Positions 6,958 to 17,100 of a DNA stretch of 64,000 nucleotides are shown piece by piece. Below the pieces are notes generated by a model. That model had not been told where the DNA came from. It made no database searches and was given only the letters and a program-made list of their open reading frames with translations. Location of the stretch: positions 2,542,001 to 2,606,000 of the forward strand of contig CAWEDV010000001.1 of the NCBI GenBank assembly GCA_963807975.1, read 5' to 3'. Made by a program: the position numbers and the translations under genes. Numbering within the stretch: the stretch's first letter is position 1; each line of letters starts with the position of its first letter. Source of the stretch: JAACFF01 sp963807975. GTDB lineage: Bacteria; Chloroflexota; Anaerolineae; Promineifilales; Promineifilaceae.

Positions 6958-9336
6958 ATGCCTGAAGCAAAAGATGCCTATCTGGTTCCTGTAACCAGGA
7001 AACACTTACACAAAAAAATCGGCAATAAGGCCATTAATTTATGGCGTCTCATGCGGAAAGGTTATCTCGTTCCAGAGACTTTTGCGCTGATCTGGGATGC
7101 TTACCTGGATCTGGATCGTGATAATGAGACCGTCCTGCAAAGAATCGAAGCCGAAATGAGCCAGAAGCTGGATCCCGAAGCTTCCTACGCGGTGCGCTCA
7201 TCAGCTGATGTCGAAGATAGTTCCGATTTTTCCTTTGCAGGACAGTTCAAAACTGTCCTCAATGTCCAGGGCGTTGATCAGACCCTCCAAGCAGTCAAGA
7301 CAGTATGGAAAGCTGCACGCGCGGACGACATCCGCGCATATCAGGAACGGTCACAGACCGAACAGGACAATCTGCGCATGGCCGTGATTATCCAACGCAT
7401 GGTTGAACCCGTCATTTCTGGTGTCTCCTTTAGCATCAATCCAATCAGTTCTCTAGATGAAGTTGTTGTCGAAGCGGTGTTTGGAAGTGGAGAAATGCTG
7501 GTCCAGGATGGTGTCACACCTCAGCGCTGGGTAAGCAAATGGGGCAGCTGGGTGGAACGACCTGAGAACGACGAGATGCCATTGGAAGTTGCCCAGAAGA
7601 TAGTGGAAGAAACCCAGACAATCGCTAAGAAAATGAAATTGAATGTTGATCTAGAATGGGTTTTTGACGGAAAGAATATTTACTGGGTGCAGATGCGCGA
7701 CATTACGGCTTTGGAAAAGACTGAAACCTACTCAAATAAGATCGCCAAGGAGATGACACCAGGTCTAATAAAGCCTTTGGATTGGTCTGTCGTTGTACCC
7801 ATTAAGAGCAAGATGTGGATCAATGTGATCAGCCAGGTGATTGGTGATAATGACATTGATCCCAATAGTTTGGCGAAGCTATTTAATTACCGGGCCTACC
7901 ACAATTTAAGTGTGTTCGGCCGGATCTTTGAGAGCTTGGGATTACCACGCGAATCATTAGATGTCATGATGGGTGTTGCACCACCTGGAGCTGGTAAACC
8001 GCCGTTTAGACCGCGTCCAAGATTAATTCTCCTCTCGCCCCGTATCGTCAGATTCTTGTGGGATAAATGGACGTACGCCAAAAAGGCGCAGCGCGACTAT
8101 TTATTGTTGTGTGCGGAGGCAAAGTGGTACTCCAATAATCTGCATGATGATTTGGACGAATCTGAGCTGGTTAGAGTGATTGATCAGCTCAAAAATCTCA
8201 ATCTGCGAACAACAACGCATACATTTCATGCGATTCTGCTCATGCAGATCTACAGTGGGTTTCTCCGCTCACTGCTGCAGCGCAAGGGCATTGATTTTGC
8301 TGATTTTAATCTAGGCGCTGACATGCCTGAACTGGATGCATACAATCCCAACAAAAGGCTGGCAGAGCTCCACCGACATTACCTGGAACTGGATAAAGAG
8401 GCTCAGGCGATCATCGCCAGCGGGGATTATCTGCGTCTTCAAAAGATGATAGGGATCGCTGCCTTCCAAAGTGAATTTCGCGATTTCATTCATGAGTTTG
8501 GTCATATGAGTGACCGTACGGTCTTATTTGATTCAGTACCCTGGCGGGAAACACCCGGTTTAATACTGGAATTGATCAGTAATTTTGAGCCGCCGAAGGA
8601 ACGCAACCAGAAAAGGAATAGATTTGAACAAGTGAGTGGGCGTGGATTTCGCGGCTGGATGCTGAAGGTTTTCTATGATCGTGCCCGACAATTCTATCTC
8701 CTAAGGGAACAGTACAGTTCGCTTTATACGTACACGTTGATGCTGTTCCGCGTCTATTACCTCACTATAGGCGCACGTATGGCTGCGCAAGGTCTTTTAG
8801 ATTCTCAAGACGATATCTATTACCTATATGATGAAGAAATCCGGGCCTATGTCATGGATAAACGCCGAGGAAAGTTGTTCAGGTCTGCTGTGCGAGAACG
8901 AAAAGATGAGATCGATCGCTGCAAAGACGCAATCATGCCAGCAATCGTCTATGGCGAATCGCCCCCCCCGGTTGTCGTCCAACATGACCAGAAGCTGAGC
9001 GGAACGCCCACTTCACGGGGCTACTACACTGGCCCTGTAAAGCTGGTCAGGGGAATCAATGATTTTAACAAGGTCAATAATGGGGATGTGCTCGTGATCC
9101 CCTTCTCCGAAGTAGGTTGGCTTCCCTTGTTCGCCAAAGCTGGTGCAGTGGTCGCTGAGTCAGGCGGTATGCTGTCCCACAGCTCGATTGTTGCCCGGGA
9201 ATATGGGATCCCGGCGGTGGTGTCCGTCAATGGCGCACTCTATTTACAAGACAACCAGATCATAAGTATAGATGGTTACAAAGGGGAAGTTTTTGTTCAT
9301 AGTTATGAACAGGGCTCCGCTGAAATATGGGAGTAG
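6958..9336 (+). CDS. PEP-synthase / rifampicin-phosphotransferase-like enzyme (ATP-grasp + central + swivelling His domain)
   Basis: A 792-residue protein with the three-domain plan of rifampicin phosphotransferase and PEP synthase. The N-terminal pyruvate-phosphate-dikinase ATP-grasp domain shows GNKAINLWRL, YAVRSSADVEDSS and SFAGQFKTVLNV. A central region has HEFGHMSDRT and VPWRETPG, like the FGHRG and PRW.E.P motifs of rifampicin phosphotransferases. The C-terminal swivelling domain carries SGGMLSHSSIVAREYGIPAV with the phospho-accepting His at about residue 741. Such enzymes use ATP to make a phosphohistidine and pass phosphate to a substrate. The context (acyltransferase before, ABC exporter after) argues for a lipid-linked substrate rather than an antibiotic, but this is inference. 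The stop codon abuts the ABC ATPase start. Confidence 0.85.
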   Translation: MPEAKDAYLVPVTRKHLHKKIGNKAINLWRLMRKGYLVPETFALIWDAYLDLDRDNETVLQRIEAEMSQKLDPEASYAVRSSADVEDSSDFSFAGQFKTVLNVQGVDQTLQAVKTVWKAARADDIRAYQERSQTEQDNLRMAVIIQRMVEPVISGVSFSINPISSLDEVVVEAVFGSGEMLVQDGVTPQRWVSKWGSWVERPENDEMPLEVAQKIVEETQTIAKKMKLNVDLEWVFDGKNIYWVQMRDITALEKTETYSNKIAKEMTPGLIKPLDWSVVVPIKSKMWINVISQVIGDNDIDPNSLAKLFNYRAYHNLSVFGRIFESLGLPRESLDVMMGVAPPGAGKPPFRPRPRLILLSPRIVRFLWDKWTYAKKAQRDYLLLCAEAKWYSNNLHDDLDESELVRVIDQLKNLNLRTTTHTFHAILLMQIYSGFLRSLLQRKGIDFADFNLGADMPELDAYNPNKRLAELHRHYLELDKEAQAIIASGDYLRLQKMIGIAAFQSEFRDFIHEFGHMSDRTVLFDSVPWRETPGLILELISNFEPPKERNQKRNRFEQVSGRGFRGWMLKVFYDRARQFYLLREQYSSLYTYTLMLFRVYYLTIGARMAAQGLLDSQDDIYYLYDEEIRAYVMDKRRGKLFRSAVRERKDEIDRCKDAIMPAIVYGESPPPVVVQHDQKLSGTPTSRGYYTGPVKLVRGINDFNKVNNGDVLVIPFSEVGWLPLFAKAGAVVAESGGMLSHSSIVAREYGIPAVVSVNGALYLQDNQIISIDGYKGEVFVHSYEQGSAEIWE

Positions 9337-10089
9337 ATGATGCCCGTTGTTGAAACTAGTTCTTTAAATAAACGATATATTCTGGGCGAGCACAGTGTGG
9401 ACGCGCTGGTGACAGTGGATTTCATTGTGGAGGAGGGGGAATTCGTGGCCATTATGGGACCTTCGGGGAGTGGAAAATCGACTCTTCTTCACCTCATCGG
9501 CGGTCTAGACCAACCCACGAATGGGGAGGTGACACTAAACGGGCAGCGTCTCTCTTTGATGAAAGACAAGCAAATTACACTCTTGCGCCGGCGTAATATT
9601 GGGTTTGTGTTCCAGTTCTTTAACCTGCTGCCCACCCTTTCGGCTGGGGAAAACATTACCCTGCCCCTGTTGATCGACGGGAAGAACCTGCAGGCGTACC
9701 AAGAACGCCTGGAGACGATCTTGTCGCTGATTGGCCTGACCGATCGTCAGGACCACAAACCAGATCAATTATCTGGTGGCGAGCAGCAGCGGGTAGCCTT
9801 GGCACGCGCCTTAATTATGGAGCCGGCTATTGTTCTGGCTGATGAACCAACCGGCAACCTGGATTCAAAAACAGGCATGGCGATCATGGAGCTGTTGAAA
9901 CTATCGTGCGCAGAGTTAGGGCAAACAATCGTTATTGTGACACATGATCCACGCGCAGCTTCAACTGCTAACCGGGTGGTTTTTCTCAGAGATGGAAGAA
10001 TTGTAAAAGAGATTCGTTTTGAGAAAACAGCAGACAAAGCGCATCGCCTGCGTGCAATCATTGCTGAAATGGAGAAACTAGAAGCGTAG
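9337..10089 (+). CDS. ABC transporter ATP-binding protein, LolD/MacB type
   Basis: A 250-residue ATPase with Walker A GPSGSGKST (about residues 41-49), a Q-loop in FVFQFFNLLPTLSA, signature LSGGEQQRVALARAL, Walker B IVLADEPTGNLDS and a switch His in VTHD. The FQFFNLLP and NLDSKTG sequences are typical of the LolD/MacB/FtsE group, which work with FtsX-type permeases on lipids, lipoproteins or peptides. Its first ATG directly follows the upstream stop, with a second ATG next to it, so the genes are translationally linked. It pairs with the permease 75 bases downstream. Confidence 0.95.
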   Translation: MMPVVETSSLNKRYILGEHSVDALVTVDFIVEEGEFVAIMGPSGSGKSTLLHLIGGLDQPTNGEVTLNGQRLSLMKDKQITLLRRRNIGFVFQFFNLLPTLSAGENITLPLLIDGKNLQAYQERLETILSLIGLTDRQDHKPDQLSGGEQQRVALARALIMEPAIVLADEPTGNLDSKTGMAIMELLKLSCAELGQTIVIVTHDPRAASTANRVVFLRDGRIVKEIRFEKTADKAHRLRAIIAEMEKLEA

Positions 10090-10164
10090 ATTCAAGCTGA
10101 CGGTCAGATTAATTTCCTAAAGCACATTTGCTTCGGAAAATTGTGTTTACGCTCAACAAATTCT

Positions 10165-12750
10165 ATGTCTCTTACACGCATTCTAATCTTACGATCTTTC
10201 AAAGAGCGCCCAACCCGCATGCTGTTAAGCACCTTTGGCATTATTCTTGGGGTGGCTGCTATTCTAGGGATTGGGATAACAAATCAAAATGCCCTAGATG
10301 CGGTTAAGCAATTGTTTGAAAGCACGACGGGAAAAACCGATCTGATCATCATCAGCGCTGATGCGGACGAAAGCGGGATTTCGGAGCACACTCTGCAGCA
10401 AGTCGAGCGGATTGCAGAGATAGAATTTGCCGTTCCATCGTTACAGGTAATGACCGTACTGGGGGATTCAGTCTCCTCAGATAGCATGGCAATGTCATTC
10501 TTTGGTATGAATGCCGGTGGGCTTCAGCTCTACGGCATTGATCCAGAGGTGGACGTCAAAGCCCGTATTTATGAAGTTACTGATGGGCGATTTTTGTCCA
10601 TGGTTCTTGATGAAAATGAGGTCGTACTGGTTGATGTTTACGCGGAGGAAAATGAGATCATCGTTGGCGATACGATTGAAATCATTGCTGAAACCGGCAC
10701 TGAAGAGCTGCGCGTTGTGGGCTTAATTGAGAATAAGGGCGCAGGCCAAACGAACAACGGCGCTTTTGGGGTGGTGCCGATCCAGACGGCACAAAAGTAT
10801 TTCTTCCGCGAAGGAGAAATCGATCAAATCGATCTGGTATTGGGATCTGGATATTCCAGTAATGATAATCTGGATGACCTAAAAACAAGGATCCAAGCAC
10901 AAATTGGAGAAGACTCCTCGGTGATCTACCCTGCTGCTCAGGGTCAGAGAATGACCCAGATGCTTAGCAACTACCAGATCGGATTAAACTTCTTAAGTGG
11001 GATGGCGCTCTTTGTTGGGGCATTCCTGGTCTATAACTCTTTTTCAATGAGTGTCATTGAACGCACACGTGAGTTTGGCATGCTGCGTACGACGGGCATG
11101 ACCAAAGGGCAAATCATCCGCCTTATCATCACTGAGGCCTTGTTGTTGGGCGTGATCGGTTCACTACTTGGATCCCTGCTTGGTATTTTTCTAGCTCAGG
11201 GCTTGTCAGCCCTGATGAGGATGATTCTCTCGCAAGAAATGGGACAGATCCGTGCCCAGCAGGGCATCCTGATTACAGGTGTTCTGGTTGGAATTAGTGT
11301 GGCTGTCATTTCGGCCGCGATCCCGGCATTACAAGCAGGTCGCATCTCGCCGATGGAAGCGCTACGCGTACGGTCAAGAACGCGCCATGGATGGTTATTG
11401 GAAAAAGGTTGGATACCGGGTTTGATTTTGCTGATTGTATCGGCGATTATCCTCATCTTGAATCCATTTCCATACGATGTCCAATTTCGCATGGGAAGCA
11501 TGGTGGTGATCTGCCTCTTCCTAGGTGGCACCTTATCAATTCCGGCAAGTGTCGGCTTCTGGGAGCGAATCTTAACGCCTTTGACAACACGCGTCTTTGG
11601 CCGCAGCGGTGTCCTCGGCAGCAGCAACATCCAGCGCGCCAAGCTGCGCACGACGCTCACGGTGGCTGCCCTGATGATTGGTGTTTCCATGATGGTTATC
11701 GTCTGGGTCATTACCGATTCCTTCAAAGGGGACCTGGATGAATGGCTGAAGGGGTATATGGGTGGGGACCTGTACGTCAGTTCACCCCTTTCAATGGGCA
11801 GCGATGTCTGGAGACGTTTAGAATCAGTAGAAGGTGTCAAGGCCGCTTCCCCAATTCTCTACAAGAGCGTGGATTGGAGTCCGCCAACCGGCGAGGTGGA
11901 TAGTGTGAATTTGATGGCCATCGATCCAAATAGCCATTTGCAGGTGACATCCTTTGTTTTTGCAGATGAAGCGGTTGATCCGCGGGAGGCGGTACACAGT
12001 TTAGACCAGGGTGACAATATATTTATTTCCACAGTTCTATCTGAACTGTTCGACGCCCAGCAGGGAGATACCGTCATGATTAGAACCAGGACCGGCTATC
12101 ATCCATTTCATGTCGCTGCAGTTGTGGTCGATTTTTACCAGCAAGGCTATGTCGCCACATTAAGCTGGTCCAATATGAGACGCTACTTCCGTGAAGATAA
12201 TGCCCAGGCTTTCTTATTAAAGGTAGAGGATGGATATGGAGTAGAGCAGGTGAGCGAGCGCATTGAAGATCTCTACGGGGATCGCTATCGCCTCTCATTA
12301 ATCTCCAACCAAAACCTGCTCAATCAGGTTTCAGTTTTGCTTGATCAGGCATTCAGCATGTTTGATGTACTTGCTGTAATCGCAATTGTGGTTGGGTTTT
12401 TTGGCATCGCCAATACGCTGACGATGAATGTCATAGAACGCACACGAGAAATAGGTATGCTGCGCGGAGTAGGCATGACCCGTTCGCAGATCTTGGCCAT
12501 GATCCTGGCCGAAGCAGCCACACTTGGGCTGATTGGTGGTTTATTGGGCTTACTCTTTGGCATCATCCTCTCACGCATATTCCTCTTGGCAATGACGGCG
12601 ATGTCTGGCTACCAGATTACTTTTACCTTCCCCATCCAAAGGGGACTGGCCGCTTTACTGATCGCTGTAATTATTTCTCAGTTAGCAGCAATGTTGCCGG
12701 CTGGTCGGGCAGCCCGTATCCGCATCCTGGATGCGATACAGTATGAATAG
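10165..12750 (+). CDS. ABC transporter permease with duplicated FtsX/MacB-type halves
   Basis: A roughly 861-residue membrane protein. An N-terminal membrane segment after SFKERPTRMLLSTFGIILG is followed by a large extracytoplasmic MacB-like core. A three-helix FtsX domain (VYNSFSMSVIERTREFGMLRTTGMTKGQI) follows. A second membrane helix, a second core and a second FtsX domain (ANTLTMNVIERTREIGMLRGVGMTRSQI) complete it. This duplicated form works as a complete permease with a LolD-like ATPase, moving hydrophobic or membrane-anchored molecules outward. The frame opens at a TTG at 10141, but the ATG at 10165 fits the family N-terminus better. It is the last gene of the cluster and meets a leftward hydrolase tail to tail. 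Confidence 0.92.
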   Translation: MSLTRILILRSFKERPTRMLLSTFGIILGVAAILGIGITNQNALDAVKQLFESTTGKTDLIIISADADESGISEHTLQQVERIAEIEFAVPSLQVMTVLGDSVSSDSMAMSFFGMNAGGLQLYGIDPEVDVKARIYEVTDGRFLSMVLDENEVVLVDVYAEENEIIVGDTIEIIAETGTEELRVVGLIENKGAGQTNNGAFGVVPIQTAQKYFFREGEIDQIDLVLGSGYSSNDNLDDLKTRIQAQIGEDSSVIYPAAQGQRMTQMLSNYQIGLNFLSGMALFVGAFLVYNSFSMSVIERTREFGMLRTTGMTKGQIIRLIITEALLLGVIGSLLGSLLGIFLAQGLSALMRMILSQEMGQIRAQQGILITGVLVGISVAVISAAIPALQAGRISPMEALRVRSRTRHGWLLEKGWIPGLILLIVSAIILILNPFPYDVQFRMGSMVVICLFLGGTLSIPASVGFWERILTPLTTRVFGRSGVLGSSNIQRAKLRTTLTVAALMIGVSMMVIVWVITDSFKGDLDEWLKGYMGGDLYVSSPLSMGSDVWRRLESVEGVKAASPILYKSVDWSPPTGEVDSVNLMAIDPNSHLQVTSFVFADEAVDPREAVHSLDQGDNIFISTVLSELFDAQQGDTVMIRTRTGYHPFHVAAVVVDFYQQGYVATLSWSNMRRYFREDNAQAFLLKVEDGYGVEQVSERIEDLYGDRYRLSLISNQNLLNQVSVLLDQAFSMFDVLAVIAIVVGFFGIANTLTMNVIERTREIGMLRGVGMTRSQILAMILAEAATLGLIGGLLGLLFGIILSRIFLLAMTAMSGYQITFTFPIQRGLAALLIAVIISQLAAMLPAGRAARIRILDAIQYE

Positions 12751-12780
12751 ATACTGATCTGGTTCTCTGATCCTTCAAAC

Positions 12781-13479
12781 CTAACACCGCCACCAGTTCT
12801 GTATTACTCCTTCACTTCCGTACCAGGGCTGACCGACTACAGCGTGGTGGCTAACGCCAGACAGGATAATCTGCTCGGAACCAGGTAGGAGTGCCGAGCT
12901 CACTGGCACTATTCCATCCCCCCAGACATCCCCATCTGCGCTTATGTCTTTGTAAATCCTGAATGCAAAACGCTCGGATAGCGACCCTGAAAGACGACCA
13001 TGGACATATTTACCAGCCACAGAAGTGTAGCGAACTTGGGGGGCATATGTCGAATCAGGTACATGCTGTTGGACCCAACGTGCCATCTGCCCTCCGCGCT
13101 GGATGCCACCCTGGTTCAGGTTTGGACTGCCCAGCATAATTAGGTGCTTAATATAATCACGCCCGCAGAAGCTCTTGGCCAAAAAAGACTCGCTGCTTAG
13201 ATAAAGCCGCCCAATAATACCTCCCTGACTGTGTCCAATTAAAGTCAGTTTTCTTTCACTAAATTCTTTTAAGGCTTTTTTGACAGTGACATCGAGTTTG
13301 TTTAAAACAAGAAACCATCCTAGTTTTGTGATACTTGGAGCCCAATCTGACAAGCGTGTATTTACGACAAAGACCCTTTTCCCGGATACTGCCGCCAACC
13401 GACGGCTAAATCCACTGTATAGTGTCGCCTGGCTAAGAAATCCGCCTAAGACTACGATGGCGGAGGTTTTTTCGTTCAT
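12781..13479 (-). CDS. Lipase-like alpha/beta hydrolase
   Basis: A 232-residue alpha/beta hydrolase related to bacterial triacylglycerol lipases and esterases. The nucleophile elbow is IGHSQGG with Ser84. The likely acid is Asp188 in GDGIVPVSS and the likely base His is in SGVSHHAV (about 211-212). An early VVLGGF replaces the oxyanion HGF loop. No signal peptide is visible, so it is probably cytoplasmic. It is convergent with the ABC permease, 30 bases apart, on its own transcript. A lipid-ester substrate would suit the neighbouring cluster, but being on the opposite strand weakens that link. Confidence 0.83.
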   Translation of the reverse strand: MNEKTSAIVVLGGFLSQATLYSGFSRRLAAVSGKRVFVVNTRLSDWAPSITKLGWFLVLNKLDVTVKKALKEFSERKLTLIGHSQGGIIGRLYLSSESFLAKSFCGRDYIKHLIMLGSPNLNQGGIQRGGQMARWVQQHVPDSTYAPQVRYTSVAGKYVHGRLSGSLSERFAFRIYKDISADGDVWGDGIVPVSSALLPGSEQIILSGVSHHAVVGQPWYGSEGVIQNWWRC

Positions 13480-14120
13480 CCTCGAATCTTTCTATGTCGA
13501 ATGGTTCAGAAAACTCCAATAGGCAACATTATATCTGTTTTCGATTAGAAGCTTAATCAATACTGGGCGTGGATTAGGTTAAGAAACTGGAAGTCAGAAT
13601 AAGTGAATGAATAAGCACTCTGGTTTTTAGACCAGAGAGTCATATATCGGTGTGACGATACTCGAATCATTGGCCTTACGGATGTGAATCTCACCAACAA
13701 GATATGATTAGTATCTTGTGCAAAATTACTAGGAAGAAAACAGGTGCTATACTCGAACTTCCTCTCAACAGCCCAAATAGGGACGTTTAGCCAGTTCTCC
13801 CGCGGCGGCAGCGGGCATCTGATGGCAGCGTCAAAAAATGTGGTGCGGTTGAGGCAATATTTATCGTATCGTGAATAAGTTGGGTGTTAGTTGCGACCGA
13901 TTTCTCGATAGGTTATCTTAGGGTTGTACGAGCCGCTGACGTGGCTTTGGTGAATCGCAGATCGAATCTGATCATTCATTTTTCTTTTTCGAGTTAAGCG
14001 AAATCAGGACCGCCATCGGGCAAAATAAGGCCTTCACTATCGCCTATATTTTGAGAATGACTCCTCACTTGCTCATAGGCCCAGAAAGTCCCACCATTTT
14101 TGAAAGAGGACAGTTGAATT
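13480..14120. other. 641-bp gene-free spacer
   Basis: No convincing open frame, RNA or promoter is visible. A short hairpin (CTCTGGT-N6-ACCAGAG, 13618-13637) has no T run. The spacer carries the divergent start signals of the hydrolase and the large secreted protein; an AAAGAGGA before 14121 may be the ribosome site of the latter. Confidence 0.45.
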
Positions 14121-17100
14121 ATGCGTATCTTGCTTACAACACTATTCTCTATACTCGCATTCTTTGAAATCCTCGCTCCTTCTGCGGTTCACGAGGTTTA
14201 TTTCATCCCTCCCCCCGGAGTCGACACCAACGACCCGCTCTACAAACTTGGCTTACTCGATGTTACCAAAGCCCCCTACCTGGCTGACTCTACAGGCATT
14301 ACCGATTCCACGGCCCAAATTCAAATGGCATTAGATGATGCATTTGAATATCAACTCATCCCTTTCCTCCCCCCAGGACAATTTCTCATCTCCGACACGC
14401 TCAAAGTCAGACAAGATCGCAACGCACACCGTCAGCACTGGTATGCCACGCACCTGACCGGTTCCACAGCCGCCAGGGAGAGACCTCAACTGATATTGAA
14501 ACAAAACTCACCAGGATTTAACGGTTCTGAACTCAAAGCCGTTGTCCTCATATATTCCGTCTGTAACCCAGGACTGGACACATGTAGGGACAACAACTTC
14601 ACCGAAGAACTAGTCACTTCTGCCTCAGGATTCTCTCAGGGCATCTCTAACATAGACATTGTCGTCAAACCAGGGAATCCACAAGCAGTCGCCCTTGACT
14701 TTGGCGGAGCTCAATACTCCGTTATCCGTAACATCGATATCAAGCTGGAAAGCGGCTATGCCGGCATCTACCGCTATCCTGGTGTCTACAGCACAATGGG
14801 AAATATTCAGATCGAAGGTGGCCAGATTGGGATTGTTGGCTATCGCAACCAATATGGCGGCTTTAACAACGTTCGTCTATACAACCAAACGGAATATGCC
14901 CTCGCCAATGCTCTTTGGGCTTCTAGTTATCACGGTCTCCATATCAAAAAAGATTCAGCTCCCATCATCAAAACCCAAAACGGCTGGCACCCAGGCTACG
15001 GTCACATCAGCCTCGTAGACGCCGTTATCGACATAAAGAACCACACTGATATCCCGTTGATCGACAACGCCGATGGGACTGGACTGGCTCTCCAGAATGT
15101 CACTATCAACAATGCCGGCACCATCGTCAAAAATGATGGCAATAATCCTGACTATCAGGGTTTGGGGGCTGGCTGGCAGCATGTAGACATCTATTCAGTC
15201 CCAGACACGCAAAGACATCCAGGCTATACCATCGTGGATAGCCAAAATCAGGACACGGCCTACGGGGAGCCTCCTACCAATGCTTCTCCTCCAGACACTC
15301 AGCAGCTATTGAACATGCACAGCTGGCGCCAAGCTCCGTCTCCAGATGTCCTCCTCCAGCAGAGCGCCCAATCTGGCTCAGGCGTCTGCTTGGCAGACGA
15401 TTCTGCCCAAATTGATCCTACTGACGATGGTGATGACGCTCCTGGAATACAAGCGCTGATCGATCAATGTCAGACCATTCTCTTTAGCAAAGGCAACTAT
15501 CGGCTCAAGAGCACCCTCGATCTCAAGGCGGACACGCATTTGATTGGGGTTTCAAATCACATATCACTCCTCCTTCAGCATCCAGACTGGAATCCCGATA
15601 CTGTCACGCCCCTTATCTCTACGGTTGACAGCGCCAGCGCCACGACGCAGCTCACCGATCTCAATATTGGCTACTACAACTCACCTGACTTTCCGAAATT
15701 AACGGCTATTGTATGGCGTGCCGGCGCTAACTCACAAGTGCACAACGTCAAGATCACGAGGCGCTTGCAGCCCAGCATTAGCACAGAGAACAAGGCGCAC
15801 ATTTACATCACAGGCAATGGCGGTGGCCACTGGTCCAGTATTGGATCGGTTAATGGCAATGGTACTGAAGCGGATATCAATAAATTGAACCGCGGCCTAT
15901 TAGTTGAAGGCACAACACAACCGCTTCGCTTCTATAATCTCAACACAGAAGATAATCTTGCGGGTGTCTTTCATCCCGTCGAAGGAGCTCAAGTTGAGAT
16001 TCGTAACTCCAGAAACGTAGCCATTTTCAACATGAAGGCCGAAGATGATAACCCCCTCATGATCAACAATTCCAGCAATGTCTTTATCTCCGGCATGATG
16101 AGCAACACGCGAACGTTGGTCTACGACAGCAGCGACATTCGAATCCTCGGCAACGCTCCTAAGTTTTGCAGCGAGTTGCACGAGTCCGGCGGGATAGTTA
16201 TTCGCGATAATGGCCAAGACGTCCTCAACAATATTGAACAACATTGCTTCCCCTTCAGCCTTTTTAACGGATCCCTAGACGCCAGTAAGCTTTTCCCAGC
16301 AGGAGAATTTCCCACCTTCAATGGTGGGAGCGTCAGCGTCAGCCCCGCTGCCGACGCTTATGTACGCTCAAATTATCCGTCGGACAATTATGGTTCAAGC
16401 AGTTCTATACAGATAAAGGAAGCGGGTAACGACTTTTATGGCTACCTGAAGTTCGATGTCCCAGGGGTATCGGGCACCGTGCAGAAGGCGACACTGAAGC
16501 TGTACGTGACTAATGCCAGCCCAGATGGAGGCAGCGTCTACCAGGTCAGCGACACAAGCTGGACTGAGGGTGGCATCAATTGGAACAATGCGCCGCTCAT
16601 GAATGGGCAGGCGCTGGACACGACAGGCGCGGTCCCTGTGGGGCAGTGGGTGGAATTTGAGGTCACGCCGGCCGTGACAGGCAGTGGCCCAGTGAGCTTC
16701 GGGTTGAAGAACCTTTCATCTGACTTTGTGCACTACAGCAGCAAAGAAGGGGCAAACGCACCGGAACTGCTCATTGAGTACCAGAGCGGTCCACCGCCAG
16801 CACCAGTGGCAGCCTTCACGGCCAGCCCAGAAAGTGGGTCCGCGCCGCTGCAGGTGCAGTTCAGTGACCAGTCGACCGGCTTGCCAGCGACCTGGTTGTG
16901 GGACTTCGGGGACACAACCAGCTCGTCGGAGCAGAATCCTAGCCATACCTACCAAACGAGCGGAAACTATACCGTCTCCTTGACCGTAAGCAATGAGACC
17001 GGCAGCGACACCATGACCAAGACCGGCACCATCACTGTCACGGCACCAGCACCAGTACTGACCTTCAACCCCACGGCAGATGCGGCGGTCTTCTCCCGCT

